Source of the DNA: Bacteroidales bacterium
GTDB lineage: Bacteria > Bacteroidota > Bacteroidia > Bacteroidales > UBA932
Direction of reading: 5' to 3'
Assembly: GCA_017442315.1 (NCBI GenBank)
Contig: JAFRZX010000052.1
Span: 44,571 to 108,570 of the forward strand
DNA: 64,000 bases
Shown here: in pieces, positions 48,141-57,451 of the stretch
Position numbering within the stretch: the stretch's first letter is position 1
Layout of the letters: each line of letters opens with the position of its first letter
The notes under the pieces: model-generated
What the model was told of the DNA's origin: nothing
Seen by the model: only the letters and a program-made list of their open reading frames with translations
The model's database searches: none
Made by a program: the position numbers and the translations under genes

Positions 48141-48144
48141 AAAA

Positions 48145-48678
48145 TCAATATTTATTCCAGGATGACATTTCTCCAACAGGCTTGCGCACTTTGACTCTGA
48201 CCGGATTGTCAGGATAGCCTAATGCTATAAGAAGCTGGATGCGGCGGGCACGAGGCACTCCAAGCAACTGCTTTATCTTCTTTTCATCAAACCATCCCAT
48301 TATACAAGTACCCAATCCCAGCTCTGCTGCCTGAAGACAGAAATTTTCTACGGCCATGCCTATATCCATCATGCTGTAGTCCTTGTTCTTGACTATACTT
48401 CCGGCCTTTGCTGACATATTCATATTTTCCTGCACTACAGCTACAAGAACAGGGGCCTGCACAGCAAATCTGTTCATTCCCAAGCCTATTGCCGCCTCAG
48501 CCATATCCGTCAGCAAAGTCCTGTCATCAACAGCAACAAACTTCCATGGCTGTGAATTACATGCTGAAGGAGCAAGTCTTGCAGCTTCAATGCACTTCAT
48601 CACATCCTCACGAGCAACCTGCTTAGGGGAATATTTCCTGTCGCTCTGCCTTTTTAGGATCAGTTCTGAAAACTCCAT
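48145..48678 (-). CDS. Nitroreductase family protein
   Basis: The product is 177 residues. FMN-binding features of the NfsB-type fold are present: KRQSDRKYSP near the start, ARLAPSACNSQPW and the closing ALGYP segment. It is a flavoenzyme that reduces nitro or quinone compounds with NAD(P)H, although the natural substrate is uncertain. The gene ends 20 bp from the SOD-rubredoxin stop, which is convergent. Confidence 0.87.
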   Translation of the reverse strand: MEFSELILKRQSDRKYSPKQVAREDVMKCIEAARLAPSACNSQPWKFVAVDDRTLLTDMAEAAIGLGMNRFAVQAPVLVAVVQENMNMSAKAGSIVKNKDYSMMDIGMAVENFCLQAAELGLGTCIMGWFDEKKIKQLLGVPRARRIQLLIALGYPDNPVRVKVRKPVGEMSSWNKY

Positions 48679-48694
48679 AGTTCTTCAAAATACG

Positions 48695-48718
48695 GATTGC
48701 CGGCTTTTGCCGGCAATC
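48695..48718 (-). terminator. Terminator after the acyl-CoA synthetase
   Basis: A 10-bp stem GATTGCCGGC/GCCGGCAATC with loop TTTT ends the minus-strand synthetase transcript; TATTTTG follows on that strand. Confidence 0.65.
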
Positions 48719-48737
48719 CCATCAGATTCATCATTGA

Positions 48738-50648
48738 TTAAAGTGAAGCAAGGTTCATATCATTTACGATATTCTTTCCCTCAGGAGTATATGCATACTC
48801 CATATGAGCCTTGTAAGTTTCCTCTACACGTCCGCGCACAACCTTCATTGAACTGTTCAGGAAGTGGTTCTGCTCTGTCCAAGGCTCAGGAAGGACACAT
48901 ACTGCAGCAGGGAGCCATCTTTCAGGGAAGGCGCCGAAGTTCCTTCCTCCCTTACGATACATATTGACTTCTTCCTGAAGAAGTTCCAACATCCTGACCT
49001 TTGCTTCCCTAGTCTCAGGATCAAGTCCCAGACCCACAGCATAAGCCTTGAGGGCTTCCTTGTTAGGAGTGACAAGAGCAATTGTGTATGGGTCCTGGCT
49101 ATTATGAAGAAGTGCTCCATCAATATATCTGGAACTTTCCACAAGATTTTCCTCTATACCCTCCGGCGAATATTTCTCACCGTCTGCTGCAATCAGAAGT
49201 GACTTGAAACGACCTACCACATAAAGCATTTCCGCATCACGCATATATCCCATATCTCCTGTATGAAGCCAACCGTCTACAATTGTATCCGCAGTAGACT
49301 TCGGATTCTTCCAGTAACCTGCCATCACGTTTTCACCCTTGATGCAGATTTCACCCTTCGATCCGAAAGGCTGCTCTATACCATCAGCATCGAGAATCTT
49401 GATTTCCATAGGCTGCACAATCTTTCCTGAAGATCCGAAGATATGCCTTGCCGGTGAGTTGGCAGAAATGATAGGAGTCGCTTCAGAAAGTCCATATCCC
49501 TGATACATCGGTATTCCTATAGCATAGTAGTATCTCTGGAGATCGATATCGAGCAGTGCTCCACCACCTACAAAGAACTTCATATTGCCACCTAGTCCCT
49601 GACGGACCTTCTTGAAGATAATCTTGTCAAAAAGAAGCATAAGCGGCTTACGGAAGATATCCACGAATTCTGTTCCCTTGTTATAGCCCTCCTTATTGTA
49701 TGCTATGGCATTCCTGAGAGCAAATTCATAAAGTTTCTCTACTACAGGACCGCTTTTATGGATAGTTGTCTCTATATTCTTTTTGAAACTCTTAGCAAGA
49801 GTCGGTACCGAAAGCATTACGCTTGGCTTGAACTCCTTTATGCTGCCCGGTATGTTACGCAGAGCCTCCTTACCTGACTTACCGGAAGGAACCGTTCCAA
49901 TCGACGCTCCATAAGACATCATCGTATAGAATCCGGCAACATGGGCGAAACAATGATCCAATGGAAGTATGATGAGCATCCTGTCCTCAGGTCCTACTCC
50001 TATTACAGAATGAGCCTGCTCTACATTTGCAGTATAGTTTCTGTGAGTCAGAAGGATACCCTTAGGATCGGCTGTAGTGCCTGATGTATAACTGATGTTG
50101 GCATAGTCGTCAGGTTCTATCGATCTGTACCTCTGAACGAACATCTCCTCGTGCTCGGAAAGGAATCTGTCTCCCATTTCCATAATCTCACCGATATACA
50201 TCTCATTCTCCCTCATATCATCTACCTGATCAAAGACGATCACTTTCTCCACCATCGGGCACTCCGGAAGGATAGTTCTGATCTTAGACAGCTGGAACTT
50301 GGAAGTGATGATGTATTTGGAATCCGAATGCTTTACACGGAAAACAAGGTCATTGGCCTCTCCCAGCTTTATTGAAAGCGGCACATTGACAGCTCCTGCA
50401 TACAGAACTCCAAGTTCTCCTATAACCCACATGTCACGGCCTTCGCTGAGATATGACACTTTTTCACCTTTCTGAACACCCAATGCCATGAGACCGGCAG
50501 CAATACGCTTTGCCTTATTCAAAGTCTCCTCATAGGTGGTTGGCTCCCATACATTCGTATCAAGATTCTTCTCCCAGAGAAAAGGGTTCTTGGAATACTT
50601 TGCCACATATTTCTCAACGAAATCTATAATGGTCAATCTTTCTGCCAT
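48738..50648 (-). CDS. Long-chain acyl-CoA synthetase (AMP-forming)
   Basis: The product is 636 residues. AMP-binding motifs are clear: YTSGTTADPKG, YGLSEATPI and LHTGDMGY. The C-terminal domain includes the region after DAEMLYVVGRFK, where the catalytic lysine lies. It activates fatty acids to acyl-CoA in two steps with ATP. No neighbour indicates the fatty acid chain length. It is a stand-alone gene between nitroreductase and the deoxynucleoside kinase. Confidence 0.93.
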   Translation of the reverse strand: MAERLTIIDFVEKYVAKYSKNPFLWEKNLDTNVWEPTTYEETLNKAKRIAAGLMALGVQKGEKVSYLSEGRDMWVIGELGVLYAGAVNVPLSIKLGEANDLVFRVKHSDSKYIITSKFQLSKIRTILPECPMVEKVIVFDQVDDMRENEMYIGEIMEMGDRFLSEHEEMFVQRYRSIEPDDYANISYTSGTTADPKGILLTHRNYTANVEQAHSVIGVGPEDRMLIILPLDHCFAHVAGFYTMMSYGASIGTVPSGKSGKEALRNIPGSIKEFKPSVMLSVPTLAKSFKKNIETTIHKSGPVVEKLYEFALRNAIAYNKEGYNKGTEFVDIFRKPLMLLFDKIIFKKVRQGLGGNMKFFVGGGALLDIDLQRYYYAIGIPMYQGYGLSEATPIISANSPARHIFGSSGKIVQPMEIKILDADGIEQPFGSKGEICIKGENVMAGYWKNPKSTADTIVDGWLHTGDMGYMRDAEMLYVVGRFKSLLIAADGEKYSPEGIEENLVESSRYIDGALLHNSQDPYTIALVTPNKEALKAYAVGLGLDPETREAKVRMLELLQEEVNMYRKGGRNFGAFPERWLPAAVCVLPEPWTEQNHFLNSSMKVVRGRVEETYKAHMEYAYTPEGKNIVNDMNLASL

Positions 50649-50698
50649 AATCGAATAGTTTTTATTAGTACTTGCGCGAAAACATCACGCCTTCATGA

Positions 50699-51319
50699 TT
50701 ATTCTTTCGGAAACAGGCCGAAAAGTTCTGCGTCAATCTTGTCGACAACTTCCTGAAAATCCTCAGGACGATTCTCGAACTTGATCCGGTCAACATCAAG
50801 AATCAGCAGATTGTGCTTATAATCCTTGATCCAATTTTCATAGCGTTCGTTCAGGCCTGTGATATAATCTATGCGGATACTCTTCTCATATTCTCGTCCT
50901 CTCTTCTGTATCTGTCCGATAAGATTAGGAATCGAACTTTTCAAATAGATAAGCAGGTCAGGCGGATTGACCAGAGACATCATAAGGTCAAACAGATCGG
51001 AATAATTTTCAAAATCCCTTGTGCTCATAAGACCCATACCATGCAGATTCGGAGCAAATATACGTGCATCCTCATATATGGTACGGTCCTGGATGATCAC
51101 TTCATCCAGTTTGGATATATCCACTACATCCTTGAACCTTTTGTTCAGGAAATAGACCTGTAAGTTGAAGGACCATCTTTCCATATCCTCATAGAAATCT
51201 GCAAGATAAGGATTATAGTCCACTGACTCGAATTTCGGGGTCCACCCATAATGAGCAGCGAGCATTTTTGTAAGGGTAGTCTTACCGCTGCCGATATTAC
51301 CTGCTATCGCGATATGCAT
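50699..51319 (-). CDS. Deoxynucleoside kinase
   Basis: The product is 206 residues. The P-loop GNIGSGKTTL is at the N-terminus. The family motif around QDRTIYEDA and the C-terminal helices match dNK/dGK/dAK enzymes. It phosphorylates deoxynucleosides in salvage, cytoplasmic. It is divergent from the MBL gene through a shared promoter region. Confidence 0.9.
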   Translation of the reverse strand: MHIAIAGNIGSGKTTLTKMLAAHYGWTPKFESVDYNPYLADFYEDMERWSFNLQVYFLNKRFKDVVDISKLDEVIIQDRTIYEDARIFAPNLHGMGLMSTRDFENYSDLFDLMMSLVNPPDLLIYLKSSIPNLIGQIQKRGREYEKSIRIDYITGLNERYENWIKDYKHNLLILDVDRIKFENRPEDFQEVVDKIDAELFGLFPKE

Positions 51320-51359
51320 ATTATCGTAATTTTAGTACATTTTCATGTTTATAACTTGG

Positions 51360-51393
51360 CAAAGTTAATAACTTCTTTTGTATTTTTGTCAAA
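51360..51393. promoter_or_regulatory. Overlapping divergent promoters
   Basis: Minus-strand TAACTTTG (51360-51367) serves the deoxynucleoside kinase, with TTTG 22 bases upstream (51390-51393). Plus-strand TATTTTTG (51381-51388) serves the MBL gene, with TTG at 51356-51358. The two promoters overlap head to head. Confidence 0.6.
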
Positions 51394-51409
51394 TCTAAAG
51401 ATTTAATGA

Positions 51410-52072
51410 ATGATACATATAGAACAATTTGTCTTCAACAGCTTCCAGACACGCTGCTCGGTAGTGTGGGATGAGTCTGGCAAGTGTGCGATTACAGACC
51501 CTGGAATGACTACTGCCGAAGAGACGGATACAATAACCGGATTCATCAGCAGCAAAGGCCTGAAACCTGAATGCATAATGTTGACACATGGGCACTTCGA
51601 TCATGTTACAGGGGTTGCGCAGCTGTCAAGATTCTATGGAGGGATTCCTGTCTATATGCACCCGGCAGACAGATTCACATTGGAAAACAATGATTTCTTC
51701 TGTCGCATGTTCGGAGCACCGAAGCCAGATAGATTCGATACTGAAGATATCGGAGACGGAAGTATGATCAAGGTAGGGACCATGACATTTGAAGTGCTCG
51801 AAACTCCAGGGCACACGGTTGGAGGGGTATGCTTCCTTGAAAGAAAGGAAAAAGTGCTTTTCAGCGGTGACACACTTTTTGCAGGAGCAATAGGACGTAC
51901 GGACCATCCTGGTGGAGATTACGACCAGATAATGAAAAGCATATTTGAAAAACTGATGATACTTGAAGGAGACATCACTGTGATACCTGGACATGGGCCG
52001 CAGACCGACATCGCTACGGAACGTATGACCAACCCGTTTCTGATGCCATTCAACGAACCGTTTGAAGACTGA
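51410..52072 (+). CDS. MBL-fold metallo-hydrolase (glyoxalase II-like)
   Basis: The product is 220 residues. The metal motif THGHFDH, GHTVGG, and the FSGDTLFAGAIGRTD segment are typical of the glyoxalase II-like branch. It hydrolyses thioesters or related esters with two metal ions; the substrate is uncertain. UvrA starts just after its stop, with one base between, so the two are translationally close and share an operon. Confidence 0.88.
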   Translation: MIHIEQFVFNSFQTRCSVVWDESGKCAITDPGMTTAEETDTITGFISSKGLKPECIMLTHGHFDHVTGVAQLSRFYGGIPVYMHPADRFTLENNDFFCRMFGAPKPDRFDTEDIGDGSMIKVGTMTFEVLETPGHTVGGVCFLERKEKVLFSGDTLFAGAIGRTDHPGGDYDQIMKSIFEKLMILEGDITVIPGHGPQTDIATERMTNPFLMPFNEPFED

Positions 52073-52073
52073 G

Positions 52074-54902
52074 ATGGAGGGAAAAAACAAATATATAGAT
52101 ATTACAGAGGCGCGCGCACACAATCTTAAAGGTGCGACATTATCCATTCCACGTGGTCAGTTTGTCGTGATCACAGGTCTAAGCGGCAGTGGAAAATCTT
52201 CTCTTGCATTCGACACGATTTATGCCGAAGGTCAGAGACGATACATGGATACGCTCTCCACATATGCCAAGCATTTCATGGGGATACTCGAAAAACCTGA
52301 GGTTGAATCCATCACAGGTCTAAGCCCTATAATAGCAATCGAACAGAAAACGACAGGAAACAATCCCCGTTCCACAGTAGGTACCATTACGGAAATCTAT
52401 GATTTTCTCAGACTCCTGTATGCCAGGGCATCTACAGCCTATTCCCCGCAGACGGGCAAGGCAATGGTAAGGTATACGGACGAACAGATAGTATCCCTGA
52501 TAATGGAAAATTATGAAGGACGGAAATGCTATCTGCTGGCTCCTGTAGTCAAAGGACGCAAGGGACACTATAAGGAACTGCTCGAACAGACACGTAAACG
52601 CGGATACACTCAGATACGTATTGACGGAGAACTGCATGATTTAAGCGAGGTAACTGCATTGGACAGATACAAGGCGCATTTCATAGAGCTGGTTGTGGAC
52701 AAGCTCAAGCCCGCAGCAAAAGATGCCAGGCGCATCAAGGACTCCGTCATGACTGCACTGAACATAGGGAAAGGTTCCTTGGCCATCATGGATATGGAAA
52801 GCGGGCAGATTCACCATTATTCAAAGCATCTTGTCTGCCCCGACACCGGCATTTCCCTTGCAGAGCCGGCTCCGCACTCATTCTCATTCAATTCTCCTCA
52901 AGGTTATTGTCCTCACTGCAAGGGGCTGGGCATGATAGTCGACGTAAACATAGACAGCATAATTCCTGACAGGGGAAAGTCAATCGCTGAAGGAGGTATA
53001 ATACCTCTTGGAAAGATACGTGAAACCAGAAAATTTGACATTATAAGGTCGATTGCCAGGAAATACGATTTTTCATTATATGACCCCATAACGGAACTGC
53101 CTGACGAGGTCATATCACTCATCGTATTCGGTTCGGATGAATTGTTCCGCACAGGTGAAGGCACATCCTCGGAAATGGTTTCTTTTTCAGGAATTGTCGG
53201 AGACATACAGGAAAAGATAGTCTGTCCTGTATGCAACGGAACACGTCTGAACAAGGAAAGCAGCTGTTTTAAAATCGATGGAAAGACGATTTCAGAGGTA
53301 GCCGCCATGGAAATCAGCCAGCTACATGCATGGTTCGAGTCACTGGAGCACCATTTCGGAAATAAAGAAAGAACCATAGCCAGAGACATACTCAAGGAAT
53401 TGAAGGACAGGGTCAGGTTCCTGATGGATGTAGGACTCGAATATCTTTCTCTTGACCGTGCGACATCTTCCCTGTCCGGAGGTGAAAGTCAAAGGATAAG
53501 ACTGGCTACCCAGATAGGATCAAAACTCGTCAATGTCCTTTATATACTCGATGAACCGTCCATAGGCCTCCATCAGAGAGACAACCGCAAACTGATTGCA
53601 TCACTGAAGAGACTGCGTGACGAAGGGAACTCCGTAATGGTGGTAGAACATGACGCCGAGACTATGCTGGCTGCAGACTGGCTGGTGGACATAGGGCCAG
53701 GAGCCGGGGAGAAAGGAGGAAAGGTGTGTCTTTCCGGACCTGTGCAGGCACTCCTATCTGACAAAAAATCCGACAACAGCAATGGGACAGGACTTCCCGG
53801 AGAACGTATTATCAAAGGCGAATCCGTAACCCTGGACTATCTTACAGGAAAAAAGAGCATCATTGTACCGTCAGAAAGGCGCAAAGGCAACGGATTCTCC
53901 ATAGGAATCAGAGGTGCAAGAGGCAACAATCTCAAGAACATCAATGCTGACTTCCCGCTGGGCATGCTTATAGGAATAAGCGGAGTAAGCGGAAGCGGAA
54001 AATCGTCATTGATCAACGAAACCTTGATGCCCGTGCTGAAGAACAGGTTCTACAATGCCAAGATGAAGCCTCTTCCTTATGACAAGGTTATCGGCATTGA
54101 AAACATCGACAAACTCATAGAGATAGACCAAAGTCCCATAGGACGCACCCCGCGCAGCAATCCAGCCACATTTACAGGAGTATTCAACGATATACGAACC
54201 CTCTTCGAGGCAACTCCGGATGCTAAGATCCGAGGATTCAAAGCAGGGCGATTCTCCTTCAATGTACCTGGAGGACGTTGCGAAGAATGCAAAGGTGCAG
54301 GTATCAAGGTCATTGAAATGAACTTTCTCCCATCAGTCAACGTAGTGTGTAACGAATGCCGCGGCAAACGTTACAAGAACGACACGCTGGCTGTAAGATA
54401 TAAAGGGAAAAACATCAATGATGTCCTGGAGATGTCCATCAGCGAAGCATATGAGTTCTTCGAGAACATACCTTCGATTGCCCAGAAACTGAAAGCACTG
54501 AATGATGTAGGACTCGGATACGTACAGTTAGGTCAATCTGCCGTAACCCTCTCAGGAGGTGAGAGCCAAAGAATGAAATTAGCTGCGGAACTCGCCCGTA
54601 AAGGTACAGGCAATACATTATATATATTGGACGAACCTACTACAGGACTGCATTTCGAAGATATCAAGGTTCTGCTTGAAGTCCTCCAACAGCTGGTGGA
54701 CCAAGGAAATACAGTCATTATAATAGAGCACAACCTGGATGTGCTGAAGTCAGCCGACTATATATTCGACATGGGTCCTGAAGGAGGGAAAGGTGGCGGA
54801 CAGATAGTTGCCAGCGGCACTCCTGAACAATTGGCACAAAATCCTGAATCCGTTACCGGACCGTTCCTTAAAGAAGTTTTAACATCATCATGGAAAAAAT
54901 AA
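52074..54902 (+). CDS. uvrA: Excinuclease ABC subunit A
   Basis: From ATG 52074 the product is 942 residues, normal for UvrA. Two ABC cassettes are visible: Walker A GLSGSGKSSLAFD and GVSGSGKSSL, and two LSGGESQR signatures. The second zinc module (CEECKGAG and CNECRGKRY) is intact. In the first module the expected CPxCG is CPDTG, so one cysteine is missing. UvrA with UvrB finds bulky DNA lesions. It overlaps the downstream nucleoside kinase by 13 bp. Confidence 0.96.
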   Translation: MEGKNKYIDITEARAHNLKGATLSIPRGQFVVITGLSGSGKSSLAFDTIYAEGQRRYMDTLSTYAKHFMGILEKPEVESITGLSPIIAIEQKTTGNNPRSTVGTITEIYDFLRLLYARASTAYSPQTGKAMVRYTDEQIVSLIMENYEGRKCYLLAPVVKGRKGHYKELLEQTRKRGYTQIRIDGELHDLSEVTALDRYKAHFIELVVDKLKPAAKDARRIKDSVMTALNIGKGSLAIMDMESGQIHHYSKHLVCPDTGISLAEPAPHSFSFNSPQGYCPHCKGLGMIVDVNIDSIIPDRGKSIAEGGIIPLGKIRETRKFDIIRSIARKYDFSLYDPITELPDEVISLIVFGSDELFRTGEGTSSEMVSFSGIVGDIQEKIVCPVCNGTRLNKESSCFKIDGKTISEVAAMEISQLHAWFESLEHHFGNKERTIARDILKELKDRVRFLMDVGLEYLSLDRATSSLSGGESQRIRLATQIGSKLVNVLYILDEPSIGLHQRDNRKLIASLKRLRDEGNSVMVVEHDAETMLAADWLVDIGPGAGEKGGKVCLSGPVQALLSDKKSDNSNGTGLPGERIIKGESVTLDYLTGKKSIIVPSERRKGNGFSIGIRGARGNNLKNINADFPLGMLIGISGVSGSGKSSLINETLMPVLKNRFYNAKMKPLPYDKVIGIENIDKLIEIDQSPIGRTPRSNPATFTGVFNDIRTLFEATPDAKIRGFKAGRFSFNVPGGRCEECKGAGIKVIEMNFLPSVNVVCNECRGKRYKNDTLAVRYKGKNINDVLEMSISEAYEFFENIPSIAQKLKALNDVGLGYVQLGQSAVTLSGGESQRMKLAAELARKGTGNTLYILDEPTTGLHFEDIKVLLEVLQQLVDQGNTVIIIEHNLDVLKSADYIFDMGPEGGKGGGQIVASGTPEQLAQNPESVTGPFLKEVLTSSWKK

Positions 54903-56578
54903 GAATCTATTGTGAAAATACCGGGTCGTTCCTCTTCATTGAAATGGGTACGACTCTGAAAGAATTGTCGGAAACCTGTCATACAGGATTCCAGGTTCTT
55001 GCCGCACTTGTTGACAACAAACTCAAGGCATTGGACTATAAAGTAATCAATCCTCACAACGTACGATTCATAGGATATAGTCATCCGGACGGAAGGAGGA
55101 CCTACATCCGCTCATTATGCTTTGTACTTCAGAATGTCATCAGAGAAATATACTCCGATAAGATTCTTGCCATCGACTATTCCCTGCCGAGTGGACTTTA
55201 TTGCGAGATACGTGAAACAGCCATGCTTGAAGACGGACGGCCACAGGTATGCTTCGTGACTGATGAAGAACTGGAAAGAATAGAGGAACGGATGCAGGAA
55301 ATCATAAGTGCCGACCTACCTTTCAGTAAGGTCATGCTCAGTATGGAAGAGGCATGCCAGCTTTTTGAAAACAACAGACAGAGTGAAAAAGTGAACCTGC
55401 TGAAATCCATCGGACGATTCAATTATAATGTATATTTCCTTGACGGACAAGCAGATACGTTCTATGGCCCGCTAGCACCTTCAACAGGATGCCTTCAGAC
55501 CTTCAGCATCATGGGATTCAATGACGGTTTCTGCCTGCAATACCCTATGGATGGAGATTCCGGGAAGGTGCTTCCGATGAAAAGACAGTCTAAACTGGCT
55601 ACTGCCTTGAAAGAACATTCCGACTGGTGTTCGATAATGGGGGTGAGAGGAGTCGGAACATTGAACAGGAAGGTCCTGTCAGGAGAAATCATAGACCTGA
55701 TCAATCTGTCTGAAGCACTGCACGAGAGACAATATGCAGAAATCGCAGATATGATATATGCGCGTCGCGGCAGTGTAAAGATAGTGTTCATTGCCGGACC
55801 ATCCAGCAGCGGCAAGACTTCCACCTCCAAAAGGCTGGCATTACAATGCAGAATCCTCGGCATGAATCCTAAGGTAATCGAGCTGGACAATTATTTTGTG
55901 GACAGGGAATTCACCCCACGTGATGAAAACGGGGCTTATGATTTCGAAGCACTTGAAGCAATGGACCTGAAATTCCTTGGAGAACAGCTGAATGAACTTC
56001 TGGAGGGTCATGAAGTGGAAATTCCAAGATTCGACTTCAAGGAAGGGAAAAGATATTTTGATGGCAAGATGATGCAGCTGCATGAAAAGGACATTCTGAT
56101 CATGGAAGGCATACATGCATTGAATCCTGCAATGATTCCAGGTGTCGATCCATCAAAGGTATTCCGAGTGTATGCATCAGCACTGACCTCTCTGTCTATT
56201 GATGAAAACAACAACATTTCCACATCGGACAACCGGATGCTTCGCAGAATGATACGTGACAACCGCACCAGAGGGGTCATTCCCGAAGAGACCATAATGA
56301 GATGGCAGAGCGTAAGACGTGGCGAGAACCGGAACATCTTTCCATTTCAAGAAAATGCCGATGCTGTGTTCAATTCTGCCCACATATTTGAACTTCCTGT
56401 GTTGAAGTTCTACGCAGAGCCACTTCTCAGACGTATATCGCCATCATCTCCTGCGTATACAGAGGCATCCAGAATGCTGAAATTCCTTGACTACATCGTA
56501 GCTCTCTCCCCTGCTGAAATTGCAGCAATCCCTCCGACTTCCATCCTGAGGGAATTCATATCAGGACAGACCCTATAA
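54890..56578 (+). CDS. Nucleoside kinase (uridine kinase-like) with TGS-type N-terminus
   Basis: The product is 562 residues. The N-terminal ~230 residues resemble a TGS/ThrRS-editing-like region. The P-loop GPSSSGKTS starts the kinase half at about 300. This composite form is widespread in Bacteroidales. It phosphorylates uridine or a related nucleoside for salvage. It overlaps uvrA, so both are probably in one transcript. A terminator follows 4 bases after the stop. Confidence 0.88.
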   Translation: MEKIRIYCENTGSFLFIEMGTTLKELSETCHTGFQVLAALVDNKLKALDYKVINPHNVRFIGYSHPDGRRTYIRSLCFVLQNVIREIYSDKILAIDYSLPSGLYCEIRETAMLEDGRPQVCFVTDEELERIEERMQEIISADLPFSKVMLSMEEACQLFENNRQSEKVNLLKSIGRFNYNVYFLDGQADTFYGPLAPSTGCLQTFSIMGFNDGFCLQYPMDGDSGKVLPMKRQSKLATALKEHSDWCSIMGVRGVGTLNRKVLSGEIIDLINLSEALHERQYAEIADMIYARRGSVKIVFIAGPSSSGKTSTSKRLALQCRILGMNPKVIELDNYFVDREFTPRDENGAYDFEALEAMDLKFLGEQLNELLEGHEVEIPRFDFKEGKRYFDGKMMQLHEKDILIMEGIHALNPAMIPGVDPSKVFRVYASALTSLSIDENNNISTSDNRMLRRMIRDNRTRGVIPEETIMRWQSVRRGENRNIFPFQENADAVFNSAHIFELPVLKFYAEPLLRRISPSSPAYTEASRMLKFLDYIVALSPAEIAAIPPTSILREFISGQTL

Positions 56579-56582
56579 GACA

Positions 56583-56620
56583 GAAGAGCCGGCCTCGATG
56601 TAGATGAGGACCGGCTCTTC
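56583..56620 (+). terminator. Terminator after the nucleoside kinase
   Basis: The 10-bp outer stem GAAGAGCCGG/CCGGCTCTTC has a 4-bp inner stem CCTC/GAGG with a one-base bulge between. It can also act on the minus-strand lipoprotein pair that ends at 56640. Confidence 0.75.
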
Positions 56621-56639
56621 CGATATTTGAAAAAGGGAA

Positions 56640-57014
56640 TTATTGTCTGATGAACTGAAAACCGTCACCCTCTTGGTTATATACCATCATAACGTTGTCG
56701 CTTACGGTTCCTGTCACTACTCCCCAACCCTCGGACATAATAGTAATCGTAGGCTCGACATACGTATAAGTCGCTACAAGCGAGTCTGTCTCCGTTTCTC
56801 CATATATTGTACTAACATATGACAAACTGCATGTAGTCTCTGAAATGAAAGTCAGTGTGTAGACCACACTGAAACCGTACTCTTCTTCCACATGTGGAAC
56901 AGACACCCATGTAGTTCCTGTCAGATCCTTGCCTGCTTTCTTGCAGGAAACTGCTGAGAAAGAAAGCGCTGCGAGCATCACAACAGAAAGGAGAAGTGTA
57001 ATATACTTCCTCAT
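56640..57014 (-). CDS. Small lipoprotein (paralogue A)
   Basis: The product is 124 residues with a lipobox (FSAVSC). The mature protein is beta-rich with the motif LTGTTWVS near the start and ends with a short strand. It shares the GTTW start, the central strand order and length with the adjacent 111-residue protein, so the two arose by duplication. The fold resembles small lipocalin-like or META-type domains, but I cannot name it. Confidence 0.7.
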   Translation of the reverse strand: MRKYITLLLSVVMLAALSFSAVSCKKAGKDLTGTTWVSVPHVEEEYGFSVVYTLTFISETTCSLSYVSTIYGETETDSLVATYTYVEPTITIMSEGWGVVTGTVSDNVMMVYNQEGDGFQFIRQ

Positions 57015-57026
57015 GATAAGAAAAAA

Positions 57027-57362
57027 CTAATTTCTCGTAAAGACTACAGGGTCGCCATCGATAAAGGCTATCATCGTCTTCTTTTCCACAGTACCGGTAA
57101 TTACCATTCCTTCTACCATTACAGTAACTGTAGGCTTAGACCAAGTATAAGTTCCCATTCCATGATCATAATCACCATCTGCCATAACGGAAAAAGAGCA
57201 CATTGACTCAGTAGTGAAAGAAACGGTGAACATAGTACCATAAACAGAAGCCGAAGTCCATGTTGTTCCAACAAGCGGATTAGCCTTTGTGCATGAAGAC
57301 ACTGAAAGAGATGCAACTGCAAGCACTGCTGCAGCGGCAAGCATTACTAAAATTTTTTTCAT
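57027..57362 (-). CDS. Small lipoprotein (paralogue B)
   Basis: ATG 57360-57362 gives 111 residues. The lipobox is SVSSC and the mature protein starts LVGTTWTS. It parallels the downstream paralogue in strand order (TVMVEGMVITGTV versus TIMSEGWGVVTGTV). The function is unknown. A strong promoter lies 32 bases upstream, so the pair is a two-gene transcription unit. Confidence 0.7.
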   Translation of the reverse strand: MKKILVMLAAAAVLAVASLSVSSCTKANPLVGTTWTSASVYGTMFTVSFTTESMCSFSVMADGDYDHGMGTYTWSKPTVTVMVEGMVITGTVEKKTMIAFIDGDPVVFTRN

Positions 57363-57394
57363 AAAGGTTGATTTGAAATTTGCGTTTAGGTGCG

Positions 57395-57426
57395 CAAAGT
57401 TACCCGCCCCTGATGAATTTTCCAAA
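57395..57426 (-). promoter_or_regulatory. Promoter of the paralogous lipoprotein pair
   Basis: On the minus strand TTTG (57423-57426) and TAACTTTG (57395-57402) are 20 bases apart, an excellent match to the Bacteroidota promoter. Confidence 0.75.
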
Positions 57427-57451
57427 TTTTTCAACAAAAATCAATGCTTTT

